The translations under genes were made by a program, and so were the position numbers. Shown here in pieces: positions 32,463 through 42,232 of a stretch of 64,000 bases of DNA. Positions within the stretch are counted from its first letter, which is position 1. Every line of letters starts with the position of its first letter. The stretch covers positions 1 through 64,000 of the forward strand of contig JAHFSY010000012.1 in NCBI GenBank assembly GCA_023269615.1, read 5' to 3'. The DNA comes from Verrucomicrobiota bacterium. Its GTDB lineage: Bacteria > Verrucomicrobiota > Verrucomicrobiia > JABWAM01. The notes beneath the pieces are model-generated. The model ran no database searches and was not told where the DNA came from. It worked only from the letters and a program-made list of their open reading frames with translations.

Positions 32463-34232
32463 TCACAAACGCTTTCGGTTTTGGAAGAGAACAAGTTCAT
32501 GTTCGCCGCTGGCGGCCTGGGCAACGAGTGGGAGTTCCATTCCGGTGAGTTGCTGGAGTTCCTTGCGGTGCTGCGGGCGGGTGAAGACGTACACGGTCTC
32601 GGGCCCCTTGAGCAGCTCGACAAGGTCGGATCGGATCGGCTTGGCTTCCGCATCCACGTCCTTGCCGATTTCCCAGAGCGAACTGCCGGCGTAAAGCGGC
32701 ACGACTTCATTTTTCTGTTTCATCAGGTAAAAGCTGCAACTCCGGAAATAGAATTCGTACATCAGCACACGCGGGCCGGGCCGGGCGAACGCGGGTTTCT
32801 TTCCGGTGGGGTGCAGGTCGAGGTTGATGGGGACGCCGACGAGATCGATTCCTGCCAGCGGCTCGGTGAGGACCTTCCAGCTCGAATTGTGGCCGAAACT
32901 TGCCTCCAGCTGGTCCATCTTGAAGAGGATGCCATGCAGGAAGATGAGCGCGACGATCCACCATGCCAGCAGGCCGCGCGTGAAATCGAATCCCTTCGTT
33001 CGATTGATCATCCAATGAAAGGTCAGACCGACAAGGAAACATCCGAGGGCGATGCATGCAATGGGGAGAAGTTTTTGGGTGAGTGTTTGCGGAAGGTTTG
33101 TCTTGAAGCACGCAAACCAGATGACTCCAGCGACCGGGGCGGGGAGCAGAAGCGAAGTGAGCAGTCGGGCGGGTGCGGGCAGGCCGTCGTTTCCGGTCAC
33201 GCGCGAAAGCCACGTGCCCAACATCAGGCTCAGGGGAACTGTGAGGGGCAGGGGATACGTTGGCAGTTTGGAGCTGGTGAGGCTGAACATCAGAAGCGGC
33301 AGGACGAACCACGGCAGCAGGAAGCTCGACACGCTTCTCGCAGTGTCATTTGTTTTCCACCATCGGAAATGACCTGCAACGGCACACGCGATGAGAATGC
33401 TCCACGGCCAGCAATCACCCGGCAGCCAGGCGAAGTGGTAGAAAAATGAATGAGCCCTTCCGCCTCCGGAGATGATGCGATCCGTGATCTGTCCATGTAG
33501 ATAGAAGTCGTACAAGTCCGGGTTGAGATGGCAGATGATGAGAAACCATGGCAACGAGATGGCCGCGATGAGGATCAGGCCCAGCAGAAGTCCAATCCAG
33601 AAACAGGGACGTTTCAGCTCGGAAAATTTTCGTTCGAGGGCGAGAAAACCGAAAATGGCGAGAAAGCTGACGCCAATCGCAAAAGGCCCCTTGTCGAAGA
33701 AGCCGATGCCCACTGCGAAGAAGAACCCCACAAGCCAGCGCGTTGAGCGCGGTTCGGAGTTCCACCATCGCCAAAAACAATAAAGCGCCGTGGTGATGCA
33801 CGCGGTGAGCATCATGTCGGGGCTGATCAAACGGGCGACGACAAAAAAGAGGAGTGAGCTTGTGAGCGCCAGTGCCGAAAAAATTCCCGCGCGAGTCCCG
33901 CCCATGCGGCGTCCGAGATCGAAGACGAGGAGGGCGGTGACGAGCGCCGCGAGGGCGGAGGGAAGCCGGGCGGCCCATTCATTCATTCCGAAAACTTTCA
34001 GGCTCGCGGCGATGCACCAGTAAATCCACGGGGGTTTGGCGTAGTGGGGCACGCCGTTGAGACGGGGCACGAGCCAGTCGCCTGTGACGACCATCTCGCG
34101 TCCCATCTCCGAGTAGCGTCCTTCATCCGGTTCGTTGAGCCCTCGGCCGCCGAGTTGCAGAAAGATGGGCAGCACCACGCCCAAGAGAAGGATGAGGACG
34201 ACGGTGGCCCGGCGCTGGAGAAAGGAGTTCAA
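32463..34232 (-). CDS. ArnT/PMT-family glycosyltransferase (GT-C fold)
   Basis: 589 residues with about 12 hydrophobic helices and the conserved first periplasmic loop GRGLNEPDEGRYSEMGREM...LNGVPHYAKPPWIYW, with the acidic pair of GT-C enzymes. These inner-membrane transferases move a sugar from a polyprenyl-phosphate carrier to lipid A or to protein. The residue 35-70 pattern is nearest the ArnT (4-amino-arabinose) branch, but no arn biosynthesis genes are nearby, so the donor is unknown. Confidence 0.85.
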   Translation of the reverse strand: MNSFLQRRATVVLILLLGVVLPIFLQLGGRGLNEPDEGRYSEMGREMVVTGDWLVPRLNGVPHYAKPPWIYWCIAASLKVFGMNEWAARLPSALAALVTALLVFDLGRRMGGTRAGIFSALALTSSLLFFVVARLISPDMMLTACITTALYCFWRWWNSEPRSTRWLVGFFFAVGIGFFDKGPFAIGVSFLAIFGFLALERKFSELKRPCFWIGLLLGLILIAAISLPWFLIICHLNPDLYDFYLHGQITDRIISGGGRAHSFFYHFAWLPGDCWPWSILIACAVAGHFRWWKTNDTARSVSSFLLPWFVLPLLMFSLTSSKLPTYPLPLTVPLSLMLGTWLSRVTGNDGLPAPARLLTSLLLPAPVAGVIWFACFKTNLPQTLTQKLLPIACIALGCFLVGLTFHWMINRTKGFDFTRGLLAWWIVALIFLHGILFKMDQLEASFGHNSSWKVLTEPLAGIDLVGVPINLDLHPTGKKPAFARPGPRVLMYEFYFRSCSFYLMKQKNEVVPLYAGSSLWEIGKDVDAEAKPIRSDLVELLKGPETVYVFTRPQHRKELQQLTGMELPLVAQAASGEHELVLFQNRKRL

Positions 34233-34304
34233 GATGGGTGAGTGTCGGAAACGTCCATTTCACCACCGTTCCGGGCAACTGCAATCTGAAAAGACTTCGG
34301 CGGA

Positions 34305-34370
34305 GTCTCGCGCAACCCGCGCTACGCCGTAGGCTTCGGCGAGGCGAGAGACGCAAAAGGCGCAAAGGGC
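34305..34370 (-). repeat. R1 repeat, copy 3
   Basis: Inverted relative to copy 1: GCGCTACGCCGTAGGCTTCG, GCGAGGCGAGAGACGCAAAA and GGCGCAAAGG. No perfect palindrome is attached to this copy. Confidence 0.7.
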
Positions 34371-34381
34371 TTTCTTGATTT

Positions 34382-35293
34382 TCAAACAACAACAGCCAGC
34401 TTTTCCACTTTTCGACTCGCGAGGAAGACGGCGCCGATGATGCAGGCTGCGCCGCCCAGATAGAGAAGGCCGATCTTTTCATGGAAGATGAGTGCGCCCC
34501 ATCCGATCGCGAGGGTCGTGGTGGCGTTCAGGTAGATCGTGACTTCCACGGCGTCGAGCGTCTTGAGCGCTCCGTACCAGAGCAGCGACGCGGCATAAGT
34601 GCAGACCACAGCGAGGTAGGCGATGGCGGCCCAACCCCAGGCATTGAGCTGGGAGAGAAGTTTCAGCGTGGCCGAGTCCCACAGCGGAATGGCCAGCAGC
34701 ACGGTGGCGATCATCGCGAGTCCCAGTTTGAAACTGGCTGGAATGTCCTTGGGCACGGTTCTGGCCAGGACTGCGAACAACGCCCCGTCGCAAGCCGCCG
34801 CGAGCACGAACAGGGGTGCCACGATGTTGCGTGCGCCATGGATGTCCGAGAAGCCCAGGCGACCCTGAGCCATGAGGCAGATGGCGATGCCGGTGGCTCC
34901 GAGCAGGACGGCGATCACACGCGCGAGTCCGAGGTTCTCTTTCAGAAACAAGCGCGCCAGCACCGCGGCAAAGATCGGGCTGGTGGCGATCAGGAGGCTC
35001 GTGAGGCCGGATGGAATTTCCACGGCGCCAAGGCTCAGTGGAATGTGATATCCGAAGCTCATCGTCAGCGTGAGCAGTCCCACGCGAAGCCAGTCGCCCC
35101 CATTCAGCGCACCGATCCAGCGGCGGTGGCGGACGACGCCCGGGATGAAGCAGAACGCGGTCATCAACATGCGCAACTGGAAGAGCGCCAGCGCGGCCTG
35201 CCATGGGGTTGCGCCAAAGGATTGAAACTGTCGGAGCGTTTCACGGATGCAGACGAACGCGAAGCTCCAGAGGAGGGCGGTTGTCAGCGCCAT
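34382..35293 (-). CDS. DMT-superfamily (EamA) transporter
   Basis: 303 residues from ATG 35293, with ten TM helices in two EamA repeats (ALLWSFAFVCIRETL...; ALSQ/LNAWGWAAIAYLAVVCTYAASLLWYGAL...). A GALIFHEKIG..YLGGAACIIGAVFLA ending is typical. Probably an inner-membrane exporter of amino acids or other small metabolites. The frame is open further upstream, but that part translates a repeat, so the internal ATG is used. Confidence 0.85.
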   Translation of the reverse strand: MALTTALLWSFAFVCIRETLRQFQSFGATPWQAALALFQLRMLMTAFCFIPGVVRHRRWIGALNGGDWLRVGLLTLTMSFGYHIPLSLGAVEIPSGLTSLLIATSPIFAAVLARLFLKENLGLARVIAVLLGATGIAICLMAQGRLGFSDIHGARNIVAPLFVLAAACDGALFAVLARTVPKDIPASFKLGLAMIATVLLAIPLWDSATLKLLSQLNAWGWAAIAYLAVVCTYAASLLWYGALKTLDAVEVTIYLNATTTLAIGWGALIFHEKIGLLYLGGAACIIGAVFLASRKVEKLAVVV

Positions 35294-35364
35294 GAGGTGG
35301 GCGCGGCGATGGATGGATTTGGAATCGTTGATTTCTGATTTTGGATTGGATGAGGGACAACATT

Positions 35365-35460
35365 CAATCTCGAACGCAGCGGGAACTTCCAACATCGAAC
35401 GTCCAACGTCGAAGTAATCGGAAGGGGAAAACCACGGAGGCACGGAGAACACGGAGGAGG
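35365..35460 (+). repeat. 95-bp intergenic repeat, copy 2
   Basis: AGCGGGAACTTCCAACATCG, ACGTCCAACGTCGAAG, GGAAGGGGAAAACCACGGAG and GCACGGAGAACACGGAGG, matching 22031-22126 block for block. Confidence 0.65.
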
Positions 35461-35589
35461 ATCAGGAATGGCAGGACAAACTGTCGGAATAAAGTTAGCC
35501 CTACGTTGATCAGTAGAAGGTTCAAAGCGGCTTGACTCGTGGGCGGGAACGCTGCATGGAGTCGCGCTCAACTTCCCCCTGCGATCTTC

Positions 35590-38385
35590 ATGAAATCCTC
35601 CCACGCCCAGTCGGTTCCGTTTTTCGTTTTCAATCATTTACTCGATCCGGTTCAAATACGCGCATGGGTGCGTGAGCTTGCGGCGCGGGGCATGGATGGG
35701 TTTTTTATTCATCCGCGCGAAGGTCTCATGACACCCTACCTTTCCGAGGCTTGGTTCGAGGCGGTGGGTGCGGCGATTGACGAGGCGAAGAAGTGCGGGA
35801 TCAAGGCTTGGATGTACGACGAGTTTCCCTACCCGAGCGGCGTGGCCGGGGGCAGGGTGGTCGCAAGCGATCCGACATTTGCGGAGCGGCACCTGCGCGT
35901 CACGCGTCACCGACTTGCCGCCGGCCAGCGGCGACAAGTCGTGCTCGGCCACAATCCCGTTTTGCGGGCGTTCCTTTGCCCGGTGCGGAAGGGGAAGGCC
36001 GATTTTCGCGCGGCACTCGATGTGACGAAGCAGGTCGGACCGCGCAATGACGACTGGATCCTGCGCGAATGGGACAGTCGGTACTACTACGATCGCCGCT
36101 ACGCGAAGCTGTACGATTGTCCGCGCTCGAGCGCGAATCATCCCGAGGAGGTTTTCCAGGGCGATCTCCCGTCGGGCAGTTGGGAACTGGTTGTGTTTTG
36201 CATTCATACGGGCGGGGATTTCACCGAGCCATTCGGGCATTACGTGGATGTGTCGAACCGGGAAGCGACAGACTACTTTCTCAAGGTGACGCATGAGGAA
36301 TACCACCGTCGCTTCGGTCGTGATTTTCACAAGGTGATCCCGGGATTTTTCACCGACGAGCCGAAATACCGAAATTACCTGCCGTGGAGCGACAACATCG
36401 AGGCTGCATGGGGCGATTTCCAGAAGGATCCGAAGTCGCTGCTGAGCCTGGTGGATGACGATCCGCGCGGGGACCTGGTCCGTGAGGGTTATCGCGCCAC
36501 GACGTTCCGCCTGTTCCGAGACAACTGGGCGCGTCCCATTTCCGACTGGTGCACGAAGCACAAGGTGAGTTTCTGCGGGCACATAAGCCCGGAAGAAGAA
36601 TGGCTTTGCGAGTCGGCGGTCGCGGGCAGCATTCTTCAGCTTTTGAAGACCTTCCACATTCCGGGATGCGACCTGATCATCCCGGCCGTGGGCGACCGTG
36701 CCCACCCGATTCTGAATTTCATTCCCACGCTGCCGGTTTCAGTCGCCGCGCAACAGGGTAAAAAGCAGGTATTGTGCGAGACCTACGGGGCGAGCAATTA
36801 CCAGCTCAACATGCAGGAGATGAAGCGCATCGCCGACTGGCTTTCGCTCTTTGGTGTGAACGTCATGACGCATCACGCGTTGTTCTACTCCATCGAGGGA
36901 TATCGCAAGTACGACGCATCGCCAACCTTTTGCGGTCCGAGCCCGTTGTGGAACCACATGAAGACGTGGAACCGGCACTTCCACGAAACCGCCGGTCGGC
37001 TCGGACCGGAGAATGTCGTGCCCGACGTGGTGCTCGTCCGCCCGATGCGACGCCTGTGGCAGCTTTCCACGCCGAGGAGCAAGGAGATGACTGCGCTTTA
37101 CGAGCGCGGGATGCGCCTGCTGCAATCGCTGCTCGAGCGTGGCATCATGTGTCACTGGATGGACGACCTTGATTTGGAAAACGCCACCGTTACGCCCGGA
37201 AAAAAAGTTCGCGTAGGCAAGGCGCAGTACGGCTCGCTGATTTATCTCTCGGGTTCGCTCGATGCAAAGGCATTGAAGGACATTCAGCGTTTGAAGCGGA
37301 AGGGGGCCGCGATTTTGAGCGACGCCGCTTCCGCGCGTTTGAGAGGTCCGCTGCAATCGGAGCGGGACGACGTCCGCGTTTCTCGTACGCGCGATGGAAG
37401 CTGGTTCTGCATCAATCTTTCAAAGTCACCGCGAAAATTCCGCCTCCAGGGCCGGCCGCATCAGCTGGATGGATTCGAGAGCCGGTGGATTCCCGCGAAC
37501 CAGAGGGAGAAACTGCCGCCGCGCGTCACTCGTTCCCTTCGTCTCGCGTCCATCTGGGACATGAAGCCCGCTGCACAGAACACGCTCGTGCTCAAGAACT
37601 GGACGCTTGGCGGGAGGAAGACAAAGCTTCTGCCGTACTACGACGTGGGGACGAAAGGAATTGAGGGTGGCGTGGATGTGGTGGCATTGGGAAACATTCC
37701 CACCGATCCTCAGATGCAGGGAAAACGGCGACTAGTCTATCGCACAAAATTCCGGGTACAGGGTGTTCGCGATGTGATGCTCGTGGGCGAACCCGATTCC
37801 GTACGTGGAAATTGGAAGGCATCGCTGAACGGCAGGCCTTTGAACGCGTGGAGAAAGAAATCGTATTATGACCGCATGAACATCGCGCATGATTTGAGGC
37901 GTCACGTGCGGAGCGGGGTCAACACGCTGGAGTACATTGTTGAGATTGAGAAATCCACGGAAGGGCTTCTCGATCCGTGCCGGTTGTACGGTGATTTTCA
38001 GGTTCAGTCGGATGGGGCGATCCCGGCGATCCGCGCCAGCCGCAGTGTGCGTGGGGGAGGGGATTGGACGAGGTTCGGCTTTCCGCATTACACCGGAGTG
38101 ATGGTTCACAGCCAGTCGTTTCATTGGGCGAAGAAGCCCGGTGAGCGGGTGGAACTAGCGCTGTCCAAGGCGCCGAGCGATCAATTGGAAGTGCGTGTCA
38201 ATGGCCGCAAAGCCGGCGAGATGCTCTGGGCGCCATGGAAGCTGGACATCACGAAAGCCTTGCGCGATGGGCGAAACGAAATTGAGCTGCTCGTGAGCAA
38301 CACCCTTTACAACGTGATGTATGGACGCGCGCGTCGGAGTGGGCTGAACGGTGCCGTGCTGATACGCGGATTTAAAAGCAATTGA
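35590..38385 (+). CDS. Glycoside hydrolase, GH106-like (alpha-L-rhamnosidase family)
   Basis: 931 residues from ATG 35590. The N-terminal TIM-barrel part has the GH106-like pattern FFVFNHLLDPVQIRAWVREL..GMDGFFIHPREGLMTPYLS..., then KAWMYDEFPYPSGVAGG and later FFTDEPKYRNY and FCGHISPEEEW, which offer the acidic catalytic residues. The C-terminal third (about 700-931) is a galactose-binding-like beta-sandwich (VMLVGEPDSVRGNWKASLNG; LEVRVNGRKAGEMLW). No clear signal peptide is seen. It converges with the rhamnogalacturonan lyase-like gene 33 bp away. A role in rhamnoside release from pectin is inferred. Confidence 0.75.
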   Translation: MKSSHAQSVPFFVFNHLLDPVQIRAWVRELAARGMDGFFIHPREGLMTPYLSEAWFEAVGAAIDEAKKCGIKAWMYDEFPYPSGVAGGRVVASDPTFAERHLRVTRHRLAAGQRRQVVLGHNPVLRAFLCPVRKGKADFRAALDVTKQVGPRNDDWILREWDSRYYYDRRYAKLYDCPRSSANHPEEVFQGDLPSGSWELVVFCIHTGGDFTEPFGHYVDVSNREATDYFLKVTHEEYHRRFGRDFHKVIPGFFTDEPKYRNYLPWSDNIEAAWGDFQKDPKSLLSLVDDDPRGDLVREGYRATTFRLFRDNWARPISDWCTKHKVSFCGHISPEEEWLCESAVAGSILQLLKTFHIPGCDLIIPAVGDRAHPILNFIPTLPVSVAAQQGKKQVLCETYGASNYQLNMQEMKRIADWLSLFGVNVMTHHALFYSIEGYRKYDASPTFCGPSPLWNHMKTWNRHFHETAGRLGPENVVPDVVLVRPMRRLWQLSTPRSKEMTALYERGMRLLQSLLERGIMCHWMDDLDLENATVTPGKKVRVGKAQYGSLIYLSGSLDAKALKDIQRLKRKGAAILSDAASARLRGPLQSERDDVRVSRTRDGSWFCINLSKSPRKFRLQGRPHQLDGFESRWIPANQREKLPPRVTRSLRLASIWDMKPAAQNTLVLKNWTLGGRKTKLLPYYDVGTKGIEGGVDVVALGNIPTDPQMQGKRRLVYRTKFRVQGVRDVMLVGEPDSVRGNWKASLNGRPLNAWRKKSYYDRMNIAHDLRRHVRSGVNTLEYIVEIEKSTEGLLDPCRLYGDFQVQSDGAIPAIRASRSVRGGGDWTRFGFPHYTGVMVHSQSFHWAKKPGERVELALSKAPSDQLEVRVNGRKAGEMLWAPWKLDITKALRDGRNEIELLVSNTLYNVMYGRARRSGLNGAVLIRGFKSN

Positions 38386-38418
38386 GGGTGACGGAGACTC
38401 CCATTCCGCAACAACCCG

Positions 38419-40752
38419 CTAGATCACACCTGGGCGATTGCCGACTTCCTTGTCCTGGATGAGGCCGCGCCTGTCGAGTTCGCCAAGGAAGTGCAAGCGC
38501 CGAAGCGTGTGGCCACCGCGGCGCAGGAGCATCGGGATCGCGGCTTCGACGCGTTTGATCGCGCCATCCATGTCTCCCGTCATCCGCCCGAGCGACCATG
38601 CCGCGAAGAAGTCCATGCCCCTGACATCGTTGAGGCTGAAACTCCCGGGCTGAATGGCCTGGTCCAACAGGCGAACGCCAAGTTTGCGGAACTCCTCCCG
38701 TCCCGTGACTTCCCACAGCCGGTAGAGGCCGGCGAAGCTCGACCAGTCGCCATAGCCTGTGATGATCTTGTGCGGGCGTTTGTCAGTTCCCTGGGGGTAT
38801 GGGTATTTAAACGTTCCATATTTCTTTTCCCACTTGAGGAAGAAATTTTTGATGATGTGCCTGGCGGCGCGGATGTACTTCTGGTCGTGGGTGAGGCGGA
38901 ATGCTGCGGCGAAGTTCACGAGAGGCATCCCTGCTTCACGCCCGTCGCTGCATAGCACCCGCGTCTTGTGGTGCGCCCACCATACGTGGTTATCGGCGGA
39001 GCGGAGGACGGCATTTTTTGCCCGTTCGTCCCCGCTCATGTAGTAATAGGCAATCAGTCCCTCCACCCACTGGTGACTGGGATAGACATTGCCGATGAAG
39101 TGATTGGCCGCGTGGGGAATCAAGCCTCCGTCCTGGCGCGGGTCGGTGCTCCACTCGCAGAAATCCACCTCCATGTAGTGGCGCGCCGCCTCCTTACCGT
39201 AATCCCACGCATAGGTGTGGCCCGTGCGGAGAAAATGCTGAAGCGGAAAGAAGACCACGGCGTCATCCTCATTGTTGGTGCACCAGGAGGCGTCAGGACC
39301 GATCACGTCGCCAAAGTTGAACATTCCGGTGGCGACCTGGCGGTCGTAGGTGTGTCGTGCGGGATTGCCTGCGGCGGGGGCGGGCTCAATCAGATTCTCG
39401 AGCAGCGGATATTTTTCCGGCTGGTACTTGAGCAAGTGCTGGCATTCGAGCACCTCGCAAAAAGCGGGCCACGCTGGATCGAAGGAGATGTCGACTGGTT
39501 CGACATAATCGTATTCCCATCGGTTGTGCACCTCGATCACATCATCCATGTCCATTGCCCGTCGCTCGCCTGTGATCCAGAAGATGTGACTTTTGCTGAC
39601 CCCCTGGACGACCTGCATCGGGATGGACCACGCCGGCCAGATGTGAAAAGTCAGGCGGCTCTCATCCATCTCGATCGCCTTGGGATGGAGCTGGGGGAAG
39701 TGCTCGAAGGTGGTCACGAGGGTGAATCCCTTCTCCTTCCAGCCGAGGATGGGGCGCACGCCGCGTATCCCGCCGACCTGGTATTCCGCGCGGAAGCCGG
39801 TGGCCTGTCCCGGGCGCATGTGAAACGGGTACTGGCTCCAGTCTTCGTTCAGGCTTGCGATGTTTCGAATAAAAACGCTCCCGCGACCGGTAGTGGCCGG
39901 GGTTCCCTTGGCTTGCGCCGCGTAGGTGTCCAGGTCCCCCACGTTGCTGGCGACCACCTCGACGTTCTCGGCGATCTCGACGTCCCGATGAAACCAGTCA
40001 TGGCCGTGGTGCGCCTGGCGCAGAAGTTTTGTGGCAGCGGCATCCATTGCCGTGGGCATCACGAGCCGCATCGAGCGGATTTCAATTTTTCCATCGCAGG
40101 GTTCACGGCAATAGAACGTGTGATCCAGTTTTAAATCCGGGCTGCCCGCAGTGAGGGTGAAGCGCAGGGCAAAGTCCATGAAGGTCGTTTGATCGCGTGC
40201 GGCATGGGTGCCTCGGATCGTAATTTCCGAGCGAATCCGGTTGGCGTGGGTGACGGAGATTTTGAACGCCCCGGCGAGACTCGCCCGGTGAATCTTGCCA
40301 TCGCCATCCACGACTTCGAGATCAACCAGGTGGCGTTCATCCACGAGCAGTTTTCCCTTGATGGAAAGGCTGCGGATGAGTGAGCCCCCCTTGCGGCTGA
40401 ACGAAACTTCGCTGATGCCGTTGGAGAGGGTCAGCAGATCGCTCCGCTGGCGGACTGTGACCGGGTGCGAAACGGCGGGCTGACGCGATGCATGCGGCTC
40501 GACGAAGATCGTCTTTTTCTCCTGGCCTTTCAAATGGACGAGAATGTCCATGAGGAGCCACTCGATGCTGCCATCGGGCCGGCGCTGGAGGGCTTTGCCT
40601 CCGCTGGGAAGAATGCGGCCGTTCGGGTCCGTGATGCAAACGCCGGAGGGAGAACGCACTTTACCCGGTGGCAGCGGAATGCCGCGTGTGACGAGGTAGG
40701 ATGACAGCCTCGAGAGGGTTTCATTCTTGAGGTGGATGGAACCTTTTTTCAT
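38419..40752 (-). CDS. PcRGLX/YetA-like exo-rhamnogalacturonan lyase family protein
   Basis: 777 residues. The N-terminal RIFT-barrel begins YLVTRGIPLPPGKV...DPNGRILPSGGKALQRRPDGSIEWLLMD, the hallmark of the PcRGLX/YetA N-domain. A central beta domain (about 100-430) and an alpha/alpha toroid with DASWCTNNEDDAVVFFPLQHF, HAANHFIGNVYPSHQWVEGL and GYGDWSSFAGLYRLWEVTG follow. Known members cleave rhamnogalacturonan I by elimination (PL26). There is no signal peptide, so oligomer cleavage inside the cell is likely. The opposite-strand GH106-like gene would act on the same polymer. Confidence 0.75.
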   Translation of the reverse strand: MKKGSIHLKNETLSRLSSYLVTRGIPLPPGKVRSPSGVCITDPNGRILPSGGKALQRRPDGSIEWLLMDILVHLKGQEKKTIFVEPHASRQPAVSHPVTVRQRSDLLTLSNGISEVSFSRKGGSLIRSLSIKGKLLVDERHLVDLEVVDGDGKIHRASLAGAFKISVTHANRIRSEITIRGTHAARDQTTFMDFALRFTLTAGSPDLKLDHTFYCREPCDGKIEIRSMRLVMPTAMDAAATKLLRQAHHGHDWFHRDVEIAENVEVVASNVGDLDTYAAQAKGTPATTGRGSVFIRNIASLNEDWSQYPFHMRPGQATGFRAEYQVGGIRGVRPILGWKEKGFTLVTTFEHFPQLHPKAIEMDESRLTFHIWPAWSIPMQVVQGVSKSHIFWITGERRAMDMDDVIEVHNRWEYDYVEPVDISFDPAWPAFCEVLECQHLLKYQPEKYPLLENLIEPAPAAGNPARHTYDRQVATGMFNFGDVIGPDASWCTNNEDDAVVFFPLQHFLRTGHTYAWDYGKEAARHYMEVDFCEWSTDPRQDGGLIPHAANHFIGNVYPSHQWVEGLIAYYYMSGDERAKNAVLRSADNHVWWAHHKTRVLCSDGREAGMPLVNFAAAFRLTHDQKYIRAARHIIKNFFLKWEKKYGTFKYPYPQGTDKRPHKIITGYGDWSSFAGLYRLWEVTGREEFRKLGVRLLDQAIQPGSFSLNDVRGMDFFAAWSLGRMTGDMDGAIKRVEAAIPMLLRRGGHTLRRLHFLGELDRRGLIQDKEVGNRPGVI

Positions 40753-40836
40753 GGGAGAGCCGGGGACGTCTTGAAGGAGCGCCCCTTCTGCACCGAACCG
40801 TCCGCAGTGTCAAGGACTGGCGAAAACCGCCAGGTG

Positions 40837-42039
40837 TTACGCAGTTTCCAGGCCGCGATAAAACGGGCTTAGATTCTCGCTCCCCTTTGCGGTGACCAGA
40901 TGAACGTCTTCATGGCGGATTCCTCCCCATTCGGGGGAATAGACTGCGGGCTCGATGGTGACCATTTGTCCTTCCTCGACCAGGGCCTCGGTGGTGGGGG
41001 CGATCACGGGATGGATTTCATGGTAACAAAATCCAAGGCCATGCCCGGTATGATGATGAAAATATTTCCCATGCTTCGCGTCAACGATCACCTGTCGCGC
41101 TGCACGGTCCACTTCCTTCCACGGCACTCCAATCCGCACCGCTGCGGCAGCCGCATCGTGAGCCTGCGTCACCCAGCCGAATAGTTCCTGCTGGCGCGCC
41201 GAGGGTTTGCCGGCCACATGGACGCGGGTGAGGTCGGTCCAATATCCGTCGGCCACCACTCCCATTTCCAGGGAGACCAGATCGCCCTTTTCAACGATCC
41301 GGCTTGTGGAAATATTGTAGGTCTGCCCCGCGTACTGGCTGTTGGGGCCTGACATGACGGCGGCCCAAGCCTTGGCATATCCCACCCCGAATTCGGTGGG
41401 TCCCCGGGCATGCACGGCATGCTCGACCGCAGCAGCAATTTCAAATTCCGAACGCCCCGCCTTCACGTTCTCGCGAAAGGTCTTCAAGGCCAGTCCCCCG
41501 ACCTGGTTGGCTACGCGGATTTTTGCAACCTCTTCAGCCGTCTTGTGGCTCGCTTCGACGCCCAGCATTTTCCATGTGTCCACAAACGTCGCCCCTGAAA
41601 ATGCCGAGCGGATTTCCTGAAGTGCTGACTGTGTCCACTGGCGCATTTCCGGCGTCCAGGCTGGCAGTGCGCTCAGCGGGTAGTCGAGTTCCATGCCCAA
41701 TCGTTTTCCTGCGAGATGGAATTCATCGCAAATTCCGCGAAGCTCCTTCACCGTCACGGGCAGTGGGTCGCCGTGCTCGAGGTCGCCCCACCGATAGTAG
41801 CGGATGTCCCGGATGGAGCAGGATCTGGCAAACCGCTCATCGTGGATCGGAGCCACCAGGATGGGGTCGCCCTCAAGGGGCAACACCACGAGCGACAAAC
41901 CGTTGATCGGCCAATATTCCGAAACCATCACCACATGGTGATTAAGGCGGAAAACCAAGCCGTCGAGCTGGTTGTTCACCATCATCTTGCGGAGCGACGC
42001 CAGGCGGGCCGCTCCTCGGTTCTGCGTTTTGGATTTCAT
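40837..42039 (-). CDS. M24-family (Xaa-Pro peptidase/creatinase-like) protein
   Basis: 400 residues, N-terminal creatinase domain (about 10-165) and pita-bread catalytic domain. Metal ligands appear as Asp269 (GYWTDLTR), His333 (HTGHGLG), Glu363 (TIEPAVY) and Glu377 (IRHEDVH). The first ligand, normally Asp, is Glu258 (SLEMG), so activity may differ from standard Xaa-Pro dipeptidase. It diverges from the GntR regulator of the mutase operon and may be controlled by it. The substrate is unknown. Confidence 0.82.
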   Translation of the reverse strand: MKSKTQNRGAARLASLRKMMVNNQLDGLVFRLNHHVVMVSEYWPINGLSLVVLPLEGDPILVAPIHDERFARSCSIRDIRYYRWGDLEHGDPLPVTVKELRGICDEFHLAGKRLGMELDYPLSALPAWTPEMRQWTQSALQEIRSAFSGATFVDTWKMLGVEASHKTAEEVAKIRVANQVGGLALKTFRENVKAGRSEFEIAAAVEHAVHARGPTEFGVGYAKAWAAVMSGPNSQYAGQTYNISTSRIVEKGDLVSLEMGVVADGYWTDLTRVHVAGKPSARQQELFGWVTQAHDAAAAAVRIGVPWKEVDRAARQVIVDAKHGKYFHHHTGHGLGFCYHEIHPVIAPTTEALVEEGQMVTIEPAVYSPEWGGIRHEDVHLVTAKGSENLSPFYRGLETA

Positions 42040-42069
42040 AGATTGTTTTGCAGTAACAGTTTGGGTTTG

Positions 42070-42131
42070 TAGGAGCGGCTGTCAGCCGCGACCGGGTGGC
42101 CCCGGGGATCGCCGCTGACAGCGGCTCCTGC
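42070..42131. repeat. REP-like palindrome, copy 3
   Basis: GTAGGAGCGGCTGTCAGCCG ... CCGCTGACAGCGGCTCCTGC. In the left arm the stem bases are swapped relative to copies 1 and 2 (GCGGC for GCCGC), weakening pairing with the right arm while keeping a local hairpin. Confidence 0.75.
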
Positions 42132-42165
42132 AAGAATCATTAATTCAATGGCATTTTTATATTGC

Positions 42166-42181
42166 ATACCGTATACAGTAT
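42166..42181. promoter_or_regulatory. Probable GntR operator
   Basis: ATACCGTATACAGTAT is a near-perfect inverted repeat (ATAC-n-GTATAC-n-GTAT) in AT-rich sequence 51 bp before the gntR start. FadR/GntR-type proteins usually bind such short palindromes near their own promoter. It lies in the divergent gap with the M24 gene, so both directions could be controlled. Confidence 0.55.
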
Positions 42182-42232
42182 TCATATTATTTGAAATTGT
42201 GAAGCTTAAATTTTGATTGGAGATATCGACCC

